A stretch of DNA of 64,000 nt, taken from Diphasiastrum complanatum. Lineage: Eukaryota; Streptophyta; Lycopodiopsida; Lycopodiales; Lycopodiaceae. A program made the position numbers and the translations under genes. Shown piece by piece: positions 23,231 through 35,073 of the stretch (position 1 is the stretch's first letter; the number at the start of each line of letters is the position of its first letter). The stretch covers positions 62,105,910 to 62,169,909 of the forward strand of contig CM055095.1 in NCBI GenBank assembly GCA_029204225.1, written 5' to 3'. The notes beneath the pieces were generated by a model. That model did no database searches and had not been told where the DNA came from. It saw only the letters and a list, made by a program, of their open reading frames with translations.

Positions 23231-24239
23231 CGTGATAGATCATGAATTAAGCAATCAATAACTCTTAATGATTGTTTTGTACAATCATACTTGTCCTTTT
23301 TTCTAAAAATTGACAATTTTCAACCTATGCAAGATATAATCAATTATATAACTCGATTCATAAGTAAAAGACAAAAAATAGTATTCACTATATTTATATA
23401 TAGAATTAAGTATCTAGTCAATTTCCTATCCATTACGTTCAAAAACTAAATCTCTTGACATTGCTCTAGCTTTGAAACTTTAGGTATTTTGTCATGGTTG
23501 GACTTTTAAGAATCAATCGGTTTGTTTTATTTGACATATCATGAGAAAAAACATAATCTCCATCCCCAAGTTTTGATTAAGCTAATACAAGATCCTATCA
23601 AAACTGGTTTTACTATGTAGAGTGAAAACAATGTCTTCATCATAACTATTAACATGACCATCCAATAACATGATCTTTATCAACTCTAAAATAGAAAGGA
23701 TGGAGGTGACTGTACAACCATATCTTTGCTACTCTCTTGAGTCCATCCAAACCTTTGTAATGATGAAAATTCATATCATCAATGATGTGCACTCAAACTT
23801 AGTAATTGACAAAGAACTTGTATCGTCCTTCCTTCATTTCCAAGGTCCAAATCCATCTTCCTCAAGCAATAAAAATGCACTTGTTTCCCTCCTATCCACC
23901 TAATTTCTAACAAGCTTTGAATTTGAAAATCTCCTATTGTTGCTTTGTGATGTTTTAAAATACTAGTTCCAAGAAAGGGCCACAAGATCCTCGTTGCCAA
24001 ATACAAAAGCATGTCTCCATCAAATCAAATCAAATCATCACCATCCTTGGGATTGCCATCACTAACATCATTAGCACTATTTCTTGGACTACAACAACCA
24101 GTAATTTTCTCTCTATGTCTTGTAGAGCATTAATTTGCACAATGAACAAATTCACCATAATGCAAACATTGAACTTGAGATTGTTTATGTTAACTTCATA
24201 TGAATTGATGTCTAGTCCACATTGTTTTGAGACCTTTCC

Positions 24240-24242
<3 letters not shown>
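23231..24242. other. Unassigned
   Basis: Short frames only. No recognised homology. Confidence 0.4.

Positions 24243-24335
<93 letters not shown>
24243..24335. repeat. (AG)n microsatellite, about 46 units
   Basis: A perfect AG run of about 93 bp. The Glu/Arg and Ser/Leu frames across it are artefacts. Confidence 0.97.
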
Positions 24336-24337
<2 letters not shown>

Positions 24338-26325
24338 AAACTCAATTTTTTTGTTGTTGTTGTTGGAGTTGGCATAAGAGTAACAAATTTTCACTAGCAT
24401 GCGTAAAGTTTGAAAACCCTGACTCCATCCTTTATATAGGAGAATAGATCATCCAATCACCTTACCAATGGGTCATCTTGCCCTTAAATCATGGCTTGGC
24501 CTAATGGCCTCATTGGCCATATTCATTGATGGAAAGGTAATTGCATAATTTATTGCTCTGTACATAAAACATCGGTAAAAGCACTAAAGACCTCAAAAGA
24601 CTCCTATGGACCGAGCTTGACAAGCATATATGGCTTTAAGCTTCCATAAGTAGCTATGAAACAACCAAGTGCCATATTATTAAAACCAGCAAGGAGAAAG
24701 TGCAAGATGCATGTTTAAACTAGTTGAAAATATAGGTTACAAAACTTGGCAAAGTCTCAACATTTATGTAAATGGTTGACAAGTTGGACTTGAGCTTCAA
24801 CTATCAAAGGGAAAGAGATAGCATCTCCTATGCTATACATACGCATGAAATGAATAATTTTGGTGAGTATAGGCCTTAAGAGATGGACTTTACAACTTTG
24901 ATCCCAAAAAAGTGTAAAGCTTGACAGTCAAACTTCTACTTTGCATAATAATCGTAGTTAAGTTTTATGTTGACTCCTTTTTGGACATGTGTCATCTATG
25001 GATTGGTTATGTTGAGAACCCATGAGCTTTATGGGCATAAGGCCCTATAGAATCTCAAGCTTGAGAAATCTTGTGTAAACAAAAATGGACAGTCTGATGC
25101 CCTAAAAGAATTAACTTTTAGACATTGGCCATGTGTAATATTTGACATAAAGTGAAAGTTGTCGAGGTTTGCCATTTCTACATTGGAAACTCAGTGCAAA
25201 ACCGGCAAGCCCTTGACAATTCATGCATTTTGATTTTATCAATTCTTTTCAAAGCCACAATAAAGACAGGTTATTACGTAAACTGCCTTGTGCTACAAAA
25301 TAACCCTCTCTCTTGATGTTGGGAGAAAGGTTCCAGTTGAGAATTAAGCTCCATATAGTGGGGGGGAAATATCAAATTGGAACAAGACATAATAAGAAAG
25401 GCTTGAGCAAAAACTCAAGCACTAACACCCACCCATTCTTGGCCAACAAGACTTTAGGAAGGTTCTTGTGGACCTATGGATTAAGCTCAAAAGATAGATA
25501 TGTTGAATATTGCAAATGAGGTATGAATATATCGGTGATAAGAGATTGCAAACTAGAAACAAATAAACATTCACCAAAAAAATGAGCTATGTTAGTGAGG
25601 GTGAATGAAGGTGTGCGAAAAACGGAAATAACAAATAACACCGCTAGCTAGATATCCAATGACCCTTAGGTGTGTGACAGTGAACTCATCCAATGCAGCT
25701 GAAACCCATCAAAAGCCTATGAGAGTCATAACAATATGACAATGAGAAGGACATAAACCGGAGATAGGAAACGATATAAGACAATAATACAATACTGTAA
25801 TGAGGCACCTGCTTCAAAGAGAAGCTCCGTGATAATGGCTAATCTGTAGGGCGTACAAAAATTGCAATTAAGCATCACTTTTTCAGTCAGATTCAGCCAG
25901 AAGAAAAGACTTATTCGAAGCTGGACTTATGAAGCCAATAGAGGCAAATGTAACTACGAAACTACATGCCCACATCAAGGCTCGAATAAGAAGCAAATGG
26001 CTGTGACAAAATGCTGCTTCTGAAGGTAGGAGCACCTGCGCAGATGCAGTAAGCCTGCATAGCTGCAGTGGTAGATGATACGATGGCATGCTGGATCGCT
26101 GGCACAGCCGAAGAAAGTCATAGTTGCAGTTGTGTCTGTCATCTGATCTTATCACATACTTCCATGTATAGAAGACCCAATAAGGAAGAGCCGGTTGGCG
26201 GACTACAAATAGAAAGCCTATAGTAAGCAGGAGCTAAGTGCAGGAAGTGAAGATGTGGAAGGAAATGAACGGGAGCAGATAAGGAGGAGCTTTTGGAAGT
26301 AGCCCTGAGGGAGGCTGGATCTCGT
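24336..26325. other. Unassigned
   Basis: About 2 kb with no recognised gene or element. Small open frames only (for example 25313-25519 plus and 25883-26155 minus), without domains I know. Confidence 0.4.
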
Positions 26326-26343
26326 GGGTGGGGTGGGGTGGGG
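26326..26343 (+). repeat. GGGTGGGG repeat with G-quadruplex potential
   Basis: Four consecutive runs of three or four G separated by single T, on the plus strand. Confidence 0.85.
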
Positions 26344-26603
26344 TGAGATTAACGTTCGCGCATTGTCACATGGTGGCCAAAAAGTGGTTTTGCCAACGAA
26401 AGGTTTTTCTAGATGAACCTTTTGAATAGGATAGTTCCTAGGTTCCTAGGGGTTCGTCCAAATTTTTGGACTATGTTGTCTTCAAGGAGATATGTTCATA
26501 TGACAAAGAAAAAGCGATACCTTGGGCCAAGAAGATATAAAGCAAGCCAGTCATGAGTTTCTTTCAGCTCCCAATATATTGCAGTAGCTTCTCCTCTTAT
26601 TAA

Positions 26604-26606
<3 letters not shown>

Positions 26607-26679
<73 letters not shown>
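26607..26679. repeat. Compound (GT)n-(GA)n microsatellite
   Basis: About 20 GT units run directly into about 16 GA units. Confidence 0.97.
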
Positions 26680-26681
<2 letters not shown>

Positions 26682-26955
26682 CGTAGGCTATGGAAGTTAG
26701 GATCTCGTTGCTTTGCTTGGTGAGAGCACGTTGATTTGCTTTCTTCCAAAGGGCGACCTTAGATCTAGCTTTGCTGGCCTCCTCCTAACCTCCATAGCAT
26801 GTGTGCATTCTCTCTTGCTCTCTCGCTTGGATTTGCTACGCTTTAGTAAAAGGCCAAGCATGGGGATCCAACCTCGAGCAAGAGCTCAAGCCTAAGCAGA
26901 ATTGATGAGAGAATTAGGGAGAGGGCATGTGAGCTCAGAAATAGGGGGGGGGGGG

Positions 26956-28174
26956 TGTTAAAGTTACCTTTACAAGCTTTACTTCCGGCGCCAGCATTGT
27001 CCCCGGTGCCAGCAGCACCCCTGCAACTCCCGGTGCCACTGACGTTGGTGTCGATCCCGGCGCCACTGTGACCAGAATCCAGCCGACGCCAAGTTCCTAT
27101 GGTTGAAAATCTTTGATCGGTTCTAGCGAAGTCCAGAGAGCTCAGATCGATGTGCAATCACCTCACACGATCTAGGCATGATTAAAGGAAGCCTAGGGAT
27201 CAATAAATTCTAGAGAGAGCAAATGACTTTCTAGAGAGAGAAAATCCTAGAGAGAAAACGTGCTTTACCAGCCTGGGTAGAGTACTTGGTATGAGGGGAG
27301 GTGGCGAATCCCACCAATACCATAGGGGAGTGCGGGTTACGACTCAGGGCGAGCTCCAACCAAGTCTCAGCCTCCCTGGCTGGAATGTTGTCCTGGCACT
27401 CGCCTTGGCATGCCAACGCCCCGGAGACTAGGGTCGGTCACACACTTGAAATGTAACCTTCTCAGATTTATCAAGAAAGTGGGATTTTCCTCAAACTGAC
27501 TCTGATTACCTTCTGCATTTCAGTGTTCGGTAAAAGCGCCAGTTGTAAGGCCGCTTCAAACTTTTTAATTTGGCACATAGCTGAGGGTCGTATCCCGGGA
27601 CGCCAGCGTATGTCGTCGGGACCATTCGGTCTGTGGCGCCAGCGGTATGCTGTCGGGACCATTTGGTCCAGGAACTGGTTGTCTCCATATCTGTCGCGGC
27701 TTGTGGTTTTGAGTGTTCCTTGCATGAACGTGAATGGGTTAAGCTCTTGGGGAACGGGCTCTAACTTGTCGGCTGAGTTGAATGGCTTGCTTGGGTGGAA
27801 GTTACCTGTTTATGGCTGTCCAGTCTGGCGTGGCACCAAGTTGGCTTCCAGCGCTCGTGACGAAGCTTCCAGTTGGTTAAGTCTGATGTAAGTCAGACCA
27901 CTTGCTTGGAATGGATGTTACTCGTTTGTAACGAAGCTTCGAGTTGGTTAAGTTTGATGTATGTCAGGCAACTTGCTTGGAGGGAAGTCACCCACATCGG
28001 GACCCCCGATCTAGCATGGCGCCAGGTTGGAAGTCAATGTTGGTTTCTGAACTTCCAGTTAGTTAAGTCTGATCATTGTTGGCGAGTTGGCTGCTTGTAT
28101 GTCAAGTGGGTTTGGACGGCAAGAGTTGAAGCTAAGACGTGGTTTCGGGCTCCCTTTGGGATGCCTGCGCTACA
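26956..28174 (+). repeat. 5' LTR of a Ty3/gypsy element related to the one at 55.5 kb
   Basis: It starts TGTTAAAGTT after a run of 12 G and ends GCGCTACA immediately before TGTGGTATCAAAGC. The equivalent LTR at 55532-56449 ends GCGCAACA before TGTGGTATCAGAGC. The two share CGTGCTTTACCAG and the TTAAGTCTGA-type 3' part, but diverge widely; this LTR is longer (about 1219 versus 918 bp). I infer a related family of the same lineage. Confidence 0.7.
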
Positions 28175-28176
28175 TG

Positions 28177-28188
28177 TGGTATCAAAGC
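28177..28188 (+). other. Primer binding site (initiator tRNA-Met), one mismatch
   Basis: TGGTATCAAAGC compared with TGGTATCAGAGC at 56452-56463. It lies two bases after the LTR end, the expected location for minus-strand priming. Confidence 0.8.
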
Positions 28189-29120
28189 CGACTGGCCGGT
28201 CAGCTATGTGGATCTCACGGGAATGGCCATTGTTTGGGGTTCATCAAGACAACTGTTGTGCAAGGTGCGGCCCACAGTGTAAGCACGGATGCGTCCACAG
28301 TCAGGGTGGTCGGCAGAACGAGGGCTTGATGAGTCAAGGTGTTGCCCTTGAGGTGTAAGCACGGTCAGTTTCCGCGGTTTGGGCCTGGCACCGTCTGCAC
28401 ATAGGACAGATGAGGCAATGTGTTGCCATTAGGTTGGTGTAAGCACGGTCTGTGCCTTGTGGGGTGCGGGGTAACATATTCGTGATAGCCACCGTTCGTT
28501 TAGCTATAAGGGCTATCGACCAAATTTGGTGGGGGCGTTACTAAGGCAATGTGTTGCCTAACGGTGAAAGCACGGGTGCGTCCACGATTGGGGTGGTATG
28601 TTGCCGATCATTTAGCTATAAGGGCTATCGACTGGATTTGGTGGAGGCGTTACTGAGGCAATGTGCTACCTAACGGTGAAAGCACGGGTGCGTCCACGAG
28701 AGTGGTATATTCAAGGATAGCTGCCGTTCGTTTGGCTATAAGGGCTATCGACCAAATTTGGTGGGGGCGTTACTAAGGCAATGTGCTGCCTAACGGTGAA
28801 AGCACGGGTGCATCCACGATTGGGTTGGTATGTTGTCGATCGTTTAGCTATAAGGGCTATCGACTAGATTTGGTGGGGGCATTACTGAGGCAATGTGTTG
28901 CCTAACGGTGAAAGCATGGGTGCATCCACGGGGGTGGTATATTCGAGGATAGCTGTCGATCGTTTAGCTATAAGGGCTATCGACCAAAAGGTGGTGGGAC
29001 GTGACTGAGGCAATGTGCTGCTTAATGGTGAAAGCACGGATAGTTGAATGGGTGTTCTCTGTGGGCTGATTCTGTAATTGATCTGTATGGGCGCGGCCAG
29101 GCAAAGGTCCTTTGGAAGGA
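28189..29120 (+). other. Untranslated leader of the gypsy relative
   Basis: Aligns by landmarks with 56464-57000: CCGACTGGCCGGTCAGCTA, GCCCACAGTGTAAGCACG, GGTTGGTGTAAGCACGGTCTGTGCCTTGTGGGG and GTGGGCGCGG. It carries an expanded tandem array (28470-29035). No gag or pol follows; after about 29284 the sequence is unrelated, so the element is truncated. Confidence 0.7.
28470..29035 (+). repeat. Tandem array of five units, alternating 112 and 120 bp
   Basis: The anchor GCTATAAGGGCTATCGAC starts at 28503, 28615, 28735, 28847 and 28967, giving spacings of 112, 120, 112 and 120. Each unit also has GAGGCAATGTG(C/T)TGCCTAACGGTGAAAGCA. Two unit types alternate: one with GGTATGTTG before CGATC, the other with ATATTC...GATAGC. 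This is a 232-bp higher-order repeat. The element at 55.5 kb has one unit (anchor near 56857). Confidence 0.92.
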
Positions 29121-30034
29121 CTATCTCAAAGGGGGACCTTGTCCTTGTTACCTGTTAGTAAACCTGCCTGAGTGTCTTGCTTGCATGTATTTGTGGTGAG
29201 TCTTAGTACTCGTGCCTTGCCTGGTTTGCATGATTGCTTGTGATACAAGGAGCTGATATCTCGAGAAGGAACCTTTCTTTTGAAGGCTGACACCATCAAA
29301 CAAAGTCTAAAATGAGTTTTGGCCTCAATTGACAATTTACCAAAATATGACTAAACTTGTTGAAAACTCTCACAAGGACTACTATGGAGCCGAACCACCT
29401 AACCAACTGGAAATTGAGAATCAAAACCCAATCAGCTTCTCCCTTGATCCACAAGGACTGAATACATGAGAGGAGAAGATTCTAGCAAGTTTCACTAAAA
29501 TTTGATTTCTAATCCAACAAATGGACTTGTAATCACAGTTCTATCTCTCCCTCACAACTGGAGAACGTGATTATGGAGATTGACAAGTTCCTACTACATA
29601 TATAGGCCCCCAAAGCCTAGGAATATTCTATATAGGATGCCAATTCTCAAATAATTGGATCTCCTTTACATGCACTAGAAGGAGTCAATCACCGTGCACT
29701 AGCTGCATGTGTCCTAATAGAGCATCTGGGCCCTCACAAAGTTATCAATTACATTTCTAGCCTAGTCCATAATGGTGAGGCGTAACTAGTAAACTTGTAC
29801 AGTAGAGTACCAAATATCCACGTCAAGGACTTGGAGTTCTAACTGGTAAGCCAAAGATTGAAATTTTGTATGGTCCTCTCCAATGAGTGGACTACTTTTA
29901 ATGTTCGTTGATACATACCACTCTTGGGTGTAATTAAAACAAAAAAATACTAAAGGAATTGACCATATTTCCAAGAATTTTTGTCTTCGAAATTTGTCCT
30001 CCCCTAACAATCAAGTGCTCATTTGTGATTTGTC
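29121..30034. other. Unassigned, with possible gypsy-tail remnant
   Basis: On the minus strand near 29790-29880 a frame reads FQSLAYQLELQ, faintly like GSLAYQLDLL in the gypsy terminus at 31.5 kb. Otherwise no recognised content. Confidence 0.3.
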
Positions 30035-31177
30035 AATCATGATGATTAGAATATGAATTCAGACAATTCTCAATCACACATGATAATAGGATAACATACT
30101 AGAGCATGTTCAAACAGCGTGAACATTACTACTCTCCAAAGACATATGAGTCACCCTAAGTTTTTCCATGAGAAAAGTTCATGTCTTAAAAAAGATTAAC
30201 TCAACCTCAAATTTTATCAAGAAACATGCTATACAATTTTTATTTCTACTCGATGGACATTGAGACCAATCTAGAACGTATCAAGATAACATCTCCCTTA
30301 ATTTCCAATCTAGAATGACTTAAAAACTTTATGCTATGAAGCTTTGACTTTTGGTTTGTGCGAAAAATCCAACTCCATCTAAGGTTTGTAGGATATGTTT
30401 CTTATTTCCGATTGGAAAATAATTCATACCAAAAAGTTCTTGTGTATCCAAAGCACATATCCATCTAAAAACGTTTTACCATGGATCATGGCTTATAAGC
30501 AATAAATATGACCAACAATAATACTTTTAATTTTTATGATCACCCAACTTACAGAAGTATGGACTTGGTTAGTCTTTCTAATATAGAAAATTTTGAATGT
30601 TGAGGTGTGGGCCTTTACACATGTAAGACCCCAATCAATCCAATTCTATATCTTCCTAAGTTAAAACTTTAATAGAGATGTCTTATTAACTTACGAGTAA
30701 TTGTACTCTCTAGACAATATTTAAAATGTCCCCAAGATTCTAGTAAACCGAGTTAGAGCTCCATGAACACAAAGGAAGAGTGCAGTGGACGAAATCTAGA
30801 GCAATCCAATAGATAGGCAAATCATAAGAGAAGCGCTTCGTAGTCCAACAACATAATGGCCACAAGACTCTCAATGATACCCATAGACATTTTTGAGCGC
30901 ATATATAGAGTGTTGACCCCCCTGCATGGAATCCACATGGAAGACATCTATCAAATCATGCCAACCTCTCGTGCATGTCTACTGCATGCAAGAACCCCTA
31001 TCCCATAATAGCTAAGACCCATGCAAATTCACAACACATGTACACTCACACCTAAGGATGAATGCAACACATATGCTAATACCACATGCAAGGAGTCATC
31101 AACTATTATCTAGGTTAGGTCTGACCCCAATCTCCAAGGCACCCCCTAATGGTTCAAACATCATTAGAGCCATGACA
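30035..31177 (-). repeat. Candidate 3' LTR of the minus-strand gypsy element
   Basis: On the minus strand a purine run AAGGGGGGAACAA (31178-31190) precedes TGTCATGGCTC, which would be the LTR start. A TATA-like TCTATATATGCGC on the minus strand lies near 30900. The far end is a guess at the plus-strand TGTCA near 30035, which would mirror TGACA at 31173. No second LTR is available. Confidence 0.4.
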
Positions 31178-31204
31178 TTGTTCCCCCCTTGTTTTAGTCT
31201 AACC

Positions 31205-31603
31205 TCAGAACTTAAAGTCAGAGAAATACTTGTTCATATTACCTTCTAGCTCCCATGAATCCTCATCATCAAAAAGACCTTTCCAATGAACCAAATACTC
31301 AATAACCTCCCGATTACCCAATCGTTTGGTTCTCATATCAAGTATCATTCCGGGTTCTAAAGTAATTCTATCAAATAAGTCTTCAAATGAATCTAGACCT
31401 TCACCAAAACCAAGGTGATATTCTTCATGTAAACTCATTTTCAAACAACTAAGATAAAACATAGGATGATCCTTGATCTTGTCTAGCAAATCTAACTGGT
31501 AAGCTAAAGATCCAATTTTTTTCAAAATTTTATATGGTGCTCCACTACAACAAGCAGACAATTTGTGATGCTTTCCAATACACATTACTTTAGAATCCTT
31601 CAA
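31205..31603 (-). pseudogene. gypsy integrase C-terminus with chromodomain
   Basis: The 132-codon frame begins in the integrase C-terminal region with KIGSLAYQLDL and HPMFYLSCLK, matching the chromovirus block AYRLxLPxxxxIHxVFHVSxLK. It ends in a chromodomain: REVIEYLVHWKGLFDDEDSW. In chromoviruses this module is thought to bind modified histone tails and direct integration. The aromatic residues Y, W and W of the fold are present. The remainder of integrase lies upstream with stops. Confidence 0.85.
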
Positions 31604-33140
31604 AATTTTAAGATCATGACACCCAATCTCTAACTTGAAACTCTCGAGGTAATCTTTTTAAATTAGCAAAATGTCTAGCCCGATCTTGGGTACTATGTAC
31701 ATTTTCTCGAGCTAATTGTAGCATCTCTTGCCTTTTTTGCGAGAAATCGGCTAATCTTTGAACTTTGATCATCTCAATTTCAATTGTTATCCATACAGAA
31801 GCATAAACGGTCTATAACTAGTAGCTGAATGCTTACTATTATTATAAGCAAACTCAATCAATGGAAGGTACCTCTCCCAATGAGATTTTTGAAGCGAAAC
31901 ATAAGCTTGAGGCATTTTCTTCATCGTCTGATTAGTTCTCTCGGTCTAACCATCAGATTCTGGATAATCGGTAAAGCCCATGCTCAAAGAAGTCTCTAGC
32001 TTATTAAATACTACTGTCCAAAATTGAACCGTGAACTTCGGATCATGATCACTTACAATGTTGATGGCAGTCCATATAATCTAAACATACATTCCACAAA
32101 GATTTGAGCTAGATCAGACACTTTCACCATGGTTTCTACCAGAATAAACGTTGCCAACCGATCAACTATGACTCAAATAGTATCATCTTGTTTATTCTTA
32201 TGTGGTGAACCAATTACAAAATCCATCGAGATACTATCCTAACGTTTGGTAGGAATATCCAACAAATGTAACAAACCTCCAGCCTTTAAGCATTCAGTTT
32301 TATTCTGCTGGCACTAGTTTAACAAAGAAGATTCAACAAAAGATTTTAACTTTGACCAATAGAAGTCCTTTTGTACCAAATCTAACACACGATGTATACC
32401 TGGATGTCGAGCAAAGGTGTGTCATGGCATTCAAATAAAAAGAAAATCTTAATAAAACATCCATTCTGGGTACACAAATCTTTCCCGTTCGGAACATAAG
32501 TCCATTTGAAATGAAAAAATCATCCGCTACCTTTATATCTTTCACAACCAACTAATCATCTTGCAAATCAGTTCCAGATTGAGATCCTTTCACAATCCTT
32601 TGCCAAATAGGTCCAAAGTGAGAATTTTTTTCCATAAAGATATCGTAAATAAAAGTTCATTCTGATTTCCTTGAATGAAAGTTCATTCACTTCACCAATT
32701 AGACTCAAGGCATTGGCACCTGATTTGAGGACCCTTTGATATCTCAAATCAAAGTTGAATTTTTGCATTAGCTCAGCCCATCGAGCTTTACAACCCCTTA
32801 GGCCTTTCTAATTATAAAAATATTTTAATGGCTGGTGGTCCGAGCACACTATAAATTTACTTCCATATAAATAGTGTCTCTAGGCCTTTAAAGCATGCAC
32901 TACCACAAAAACAAAATTCTTGAGTGGCATATTGAGTTTTCTCATCAGACAATTTCTTACTCTCAAAGGCAACAAGCCTCCCCTCCTGAAGTAGAACAAC
33001 ACCAACCGCAAAATCACTAGCATCTACATTAACAACATAAAGTTTATCATGATTCTCTATGACTTGGAATCGTGCCGAGACAATTAGACCGTGGAGTTTA
33101 TTAAACTAACATCTAATTTCTCACTCCACTTAATTGGTGG
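31205..33140 (-). mobile_element. Decayed Ty3/gypsy chromovirus, 3' half of pol
   Basis: The minus strand shows, from right to left, RNase H (near 33050-32780; NVDASDFAVGVVLLQEG), its terminal block (KFNFDLRYQ, SGANALSLIGEVNEL at 32568-32768), integrase fragments (DRLATFILVETMVKV near 32130) and a chromodomain (31205-31350). This is gypsy order (RT, RNase H, then integrase). Protease and RT are absent: the element stops where copia-3 begins at 33145. Stops and frame changes are frequent. Confidence 0.82.
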
Positions 33141-33144
33141 ACTG

Positions 33145-33476
33145 TGTTAAATTTACACAAGCTAGTTTGCACCATTACCACTTGTAAATGACTTTGAGAC
33201 CATGTTGTGGGATGTCACAAGTGCCAAAAGCATAGGATACCTTATTCTAAGTCAAATCATTAACCTAGCTTTGGAATGGTACCTTTGGGATATGTCCAAA
33301 GAGTGCATAGATAGGGTAGAGAAAAAGTAGGAGCTAAAAATAGCATTTTTCTCATTGTTTTTGGATATTGAGGCATTGACCCTAAATAGGGTGGATCAAG
33401 TGGATCTTTAGGTTAGATGTTAGGGTTAGGTTATGATGAATAGACAGAAGCCCTAATATGCTCACATCCGAGCTCT
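33145..33476 (+). repeat. copia-3 5' LTR with internal deletion
   Basis: Starts TGTTAAATTTAC and then jumps straight to ACAAGCTAGTTTGC, which in the 3' LTR lies 708 bp later. The remainder matches 37621-37951 with few differences and one small insertion in the 3' copy (GTTGTG near 37680). The match ends at CCGAGCTCT. The sequence after it (33477-33559, with a TATA-like atatatacg) could still belong to the LTR, because the 3' copy is truncated there. Confidence 0.85.
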
Positions 33477-33559
33477 ACATGTATATATACGTGATGGGAT
33501 TTCCATCCAATTATGAGCAAAATCGAGATTTTCCTTCTTGACTAGTTTGAGTCTATGAT

Positions 33560-34135
33560 TTGATTGATGAATGCTATTGGCATAGCATTGATGAAGGCTA
33601 TGCAATTATAGGCAAGTTGCCCTCACTTGAAGATCTCCAAGGAGTCCTCATGGCCGAGGAGAATAGGAGAACTCACATCAAGTCAAAGATGGAGAAGCTC
33701 TCCCTCAATGTTGGAGATGACAAGGCTCTTTTCACCAAGAGCAAGAGCAAATCCAAAGGCAAGGGTGCTGCATTCAAGAAGAATCAAGTCAAAGGTGAAG
33801 ATCAAGAAGGATCTTCAAGTCCAATCTCGAGCAAGCCAAAGAAGGATAAGTCGAAAATCAAATGCTACTATGGGGCACTATGTGGCAAAATGGGGCACTA
33901 TGCCTCGGAGTGCTTCAAGAAGAAGCAATCTCAAAGTCAAGCAAATCTAGGCCAAGAGGAAGAGGAGAGCTCTCATGAATATTCACTCATGATGTCAAGT
34001 TTCTCATCTTCAAGCATAAGAGGTGAAGACCCTTGGTGGATAGATAGTGGGGCTAGCTCCCACATGACAACTTATCTACCTATGATGGGCCTATCAAGTC
34101 AATTTTTACAGCAAATGATTATGCTTGTAAGGTAG
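33560..34135 (+). pseudogene. gag: copia-3 gag C-terminus and protease
   Basis: The N-terminal two thirds of gag is absent. The frame joins the gag alignment at GKLPSLEDLQGVL (compare LPSLEALQSVL in copia-1). The zinc knuckle is disturbed: it reads CYYGALCGKMGHYASEC, containing an extra short insertion in place of CxxC. The protease active site WWIDSGASSHM is intact. The end of this frame diverges at a frameshift before the integrase frame at 34162. Confidence 0.85.
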
Positions 34136-34161
34136 AAGTCATAGGATCCATACCTCTATGC

Positions 34162-35064
34162 TTGGGATCTTCAAGGAAGATCAAGATTGATGGAGTACTT
34201 TACATTCCTTGTATCACTAAGAACTTGCTTAGTGTAGGACAATTGCTTGACAATGGTTTGATTGTGGAGTTCACCACAAATGCATGTAACATCAAGAAGG
34301 ATGGAAAGATCATTGCTAGAGGCATAAGATTTGGAAGACTATTCAGATTAGATGCCTATGTGGATGCTAATATTGTGATGCTAGCCGAGGAGACCAAACT
34401 ATCCAACCATAGTCTTTGGCACAAAAGACTTGGTCACATCAACTCAAAGTCCATGGAGGTCATGTGCAAGGAGGAGCTTGCCTTAGGACTTCCAATATCC
34501 TTGGCAAAAGAGGAGAAAGTATGTGAAGCACGTGTTCTCTCAAAAGCACATAAGAAGCCCTTCTCAAGTTCAATCACAAAGACAACTCATCAACTTGAAT
34601 TGATCCACTCGGATGTACACTTTGCAAGTACAATGTCCAATGGAGGTGCCACCATGTTTGTTACATTCATAGATGATTACTCAAGGTTTTGTTGGGTATT
34701 CTTACTTTCATCTAAAGCACAAGTATTTGAAAGCTTTCTTAAGCTCAAAGCATTTGTTGAGAAGCATCTTGATCACAAGATCAAAACTTTTAGAAGTGAT
34801 AATGGTGGAGAATATATCTCCAATTCTTTTAAAGATTTTTGTGATCAAGAAGGGATTAAAAAAGAATTATCTTGTCCCTACACCCCTCAACAAAATGGGA
34901 TAGCCGAGAGGAGGAATAGGACATTGTGTGAATGTTCTAAATCCTTAAGGATTGATGCATGTTTACCAAAAGCTTTTTGGGGAGAAGCTCTCACTTGTGC
35001 TAACCATTTGATGAATAGAGTTCCATGTAGCTCTATTGAAGGCAAAATACCCTTTGAAGTCTAG
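34162..35064 (+). pseudogene. copia-3 pre-integrase and integrase core
   Basis: A 300-codon frame, the best preserved part of the element. LYIPCITKNLLSVGQLLDNG and LWHKRLGHINSKSM form the zinc-binding N-terminus, though the expected CxxC reads CEAR. The catalytic core shows ELIHSDVHFA, FRSDNGGEYIS and PYTPQQNGIAERRNRT, so the D, D and E residues are all present. It ends at a stop (TAG) directly before YGRMPNLKDLKVFG, which continues in the same family order. Confidence 0.9.
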
Positions 35065-35073
35065 TATGGGAGG

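Noticed and set aside
24115-24447. Glu/Arg and Ser/Leu repeat proteins
   Set aside because: Translations of the (AG)n run.
26843-27157. 104-codon minus frame near 27 kb
   Set aside because: Simple Gly/Ala/Ser-rich translation of LTR sequence without homology.
28470-29035. CRISPR array
   Set aside because: The units are contiguous 112/120-bp repeats without short unique spacers, in a retrotransposon leader of a plant.
33405-33430. TTAGGGTTAGG as an interstitial telomere
   Set aside because: Only about two units, and the same sequence recurs in the other LTR of copia-3, so it is part of the LTR.
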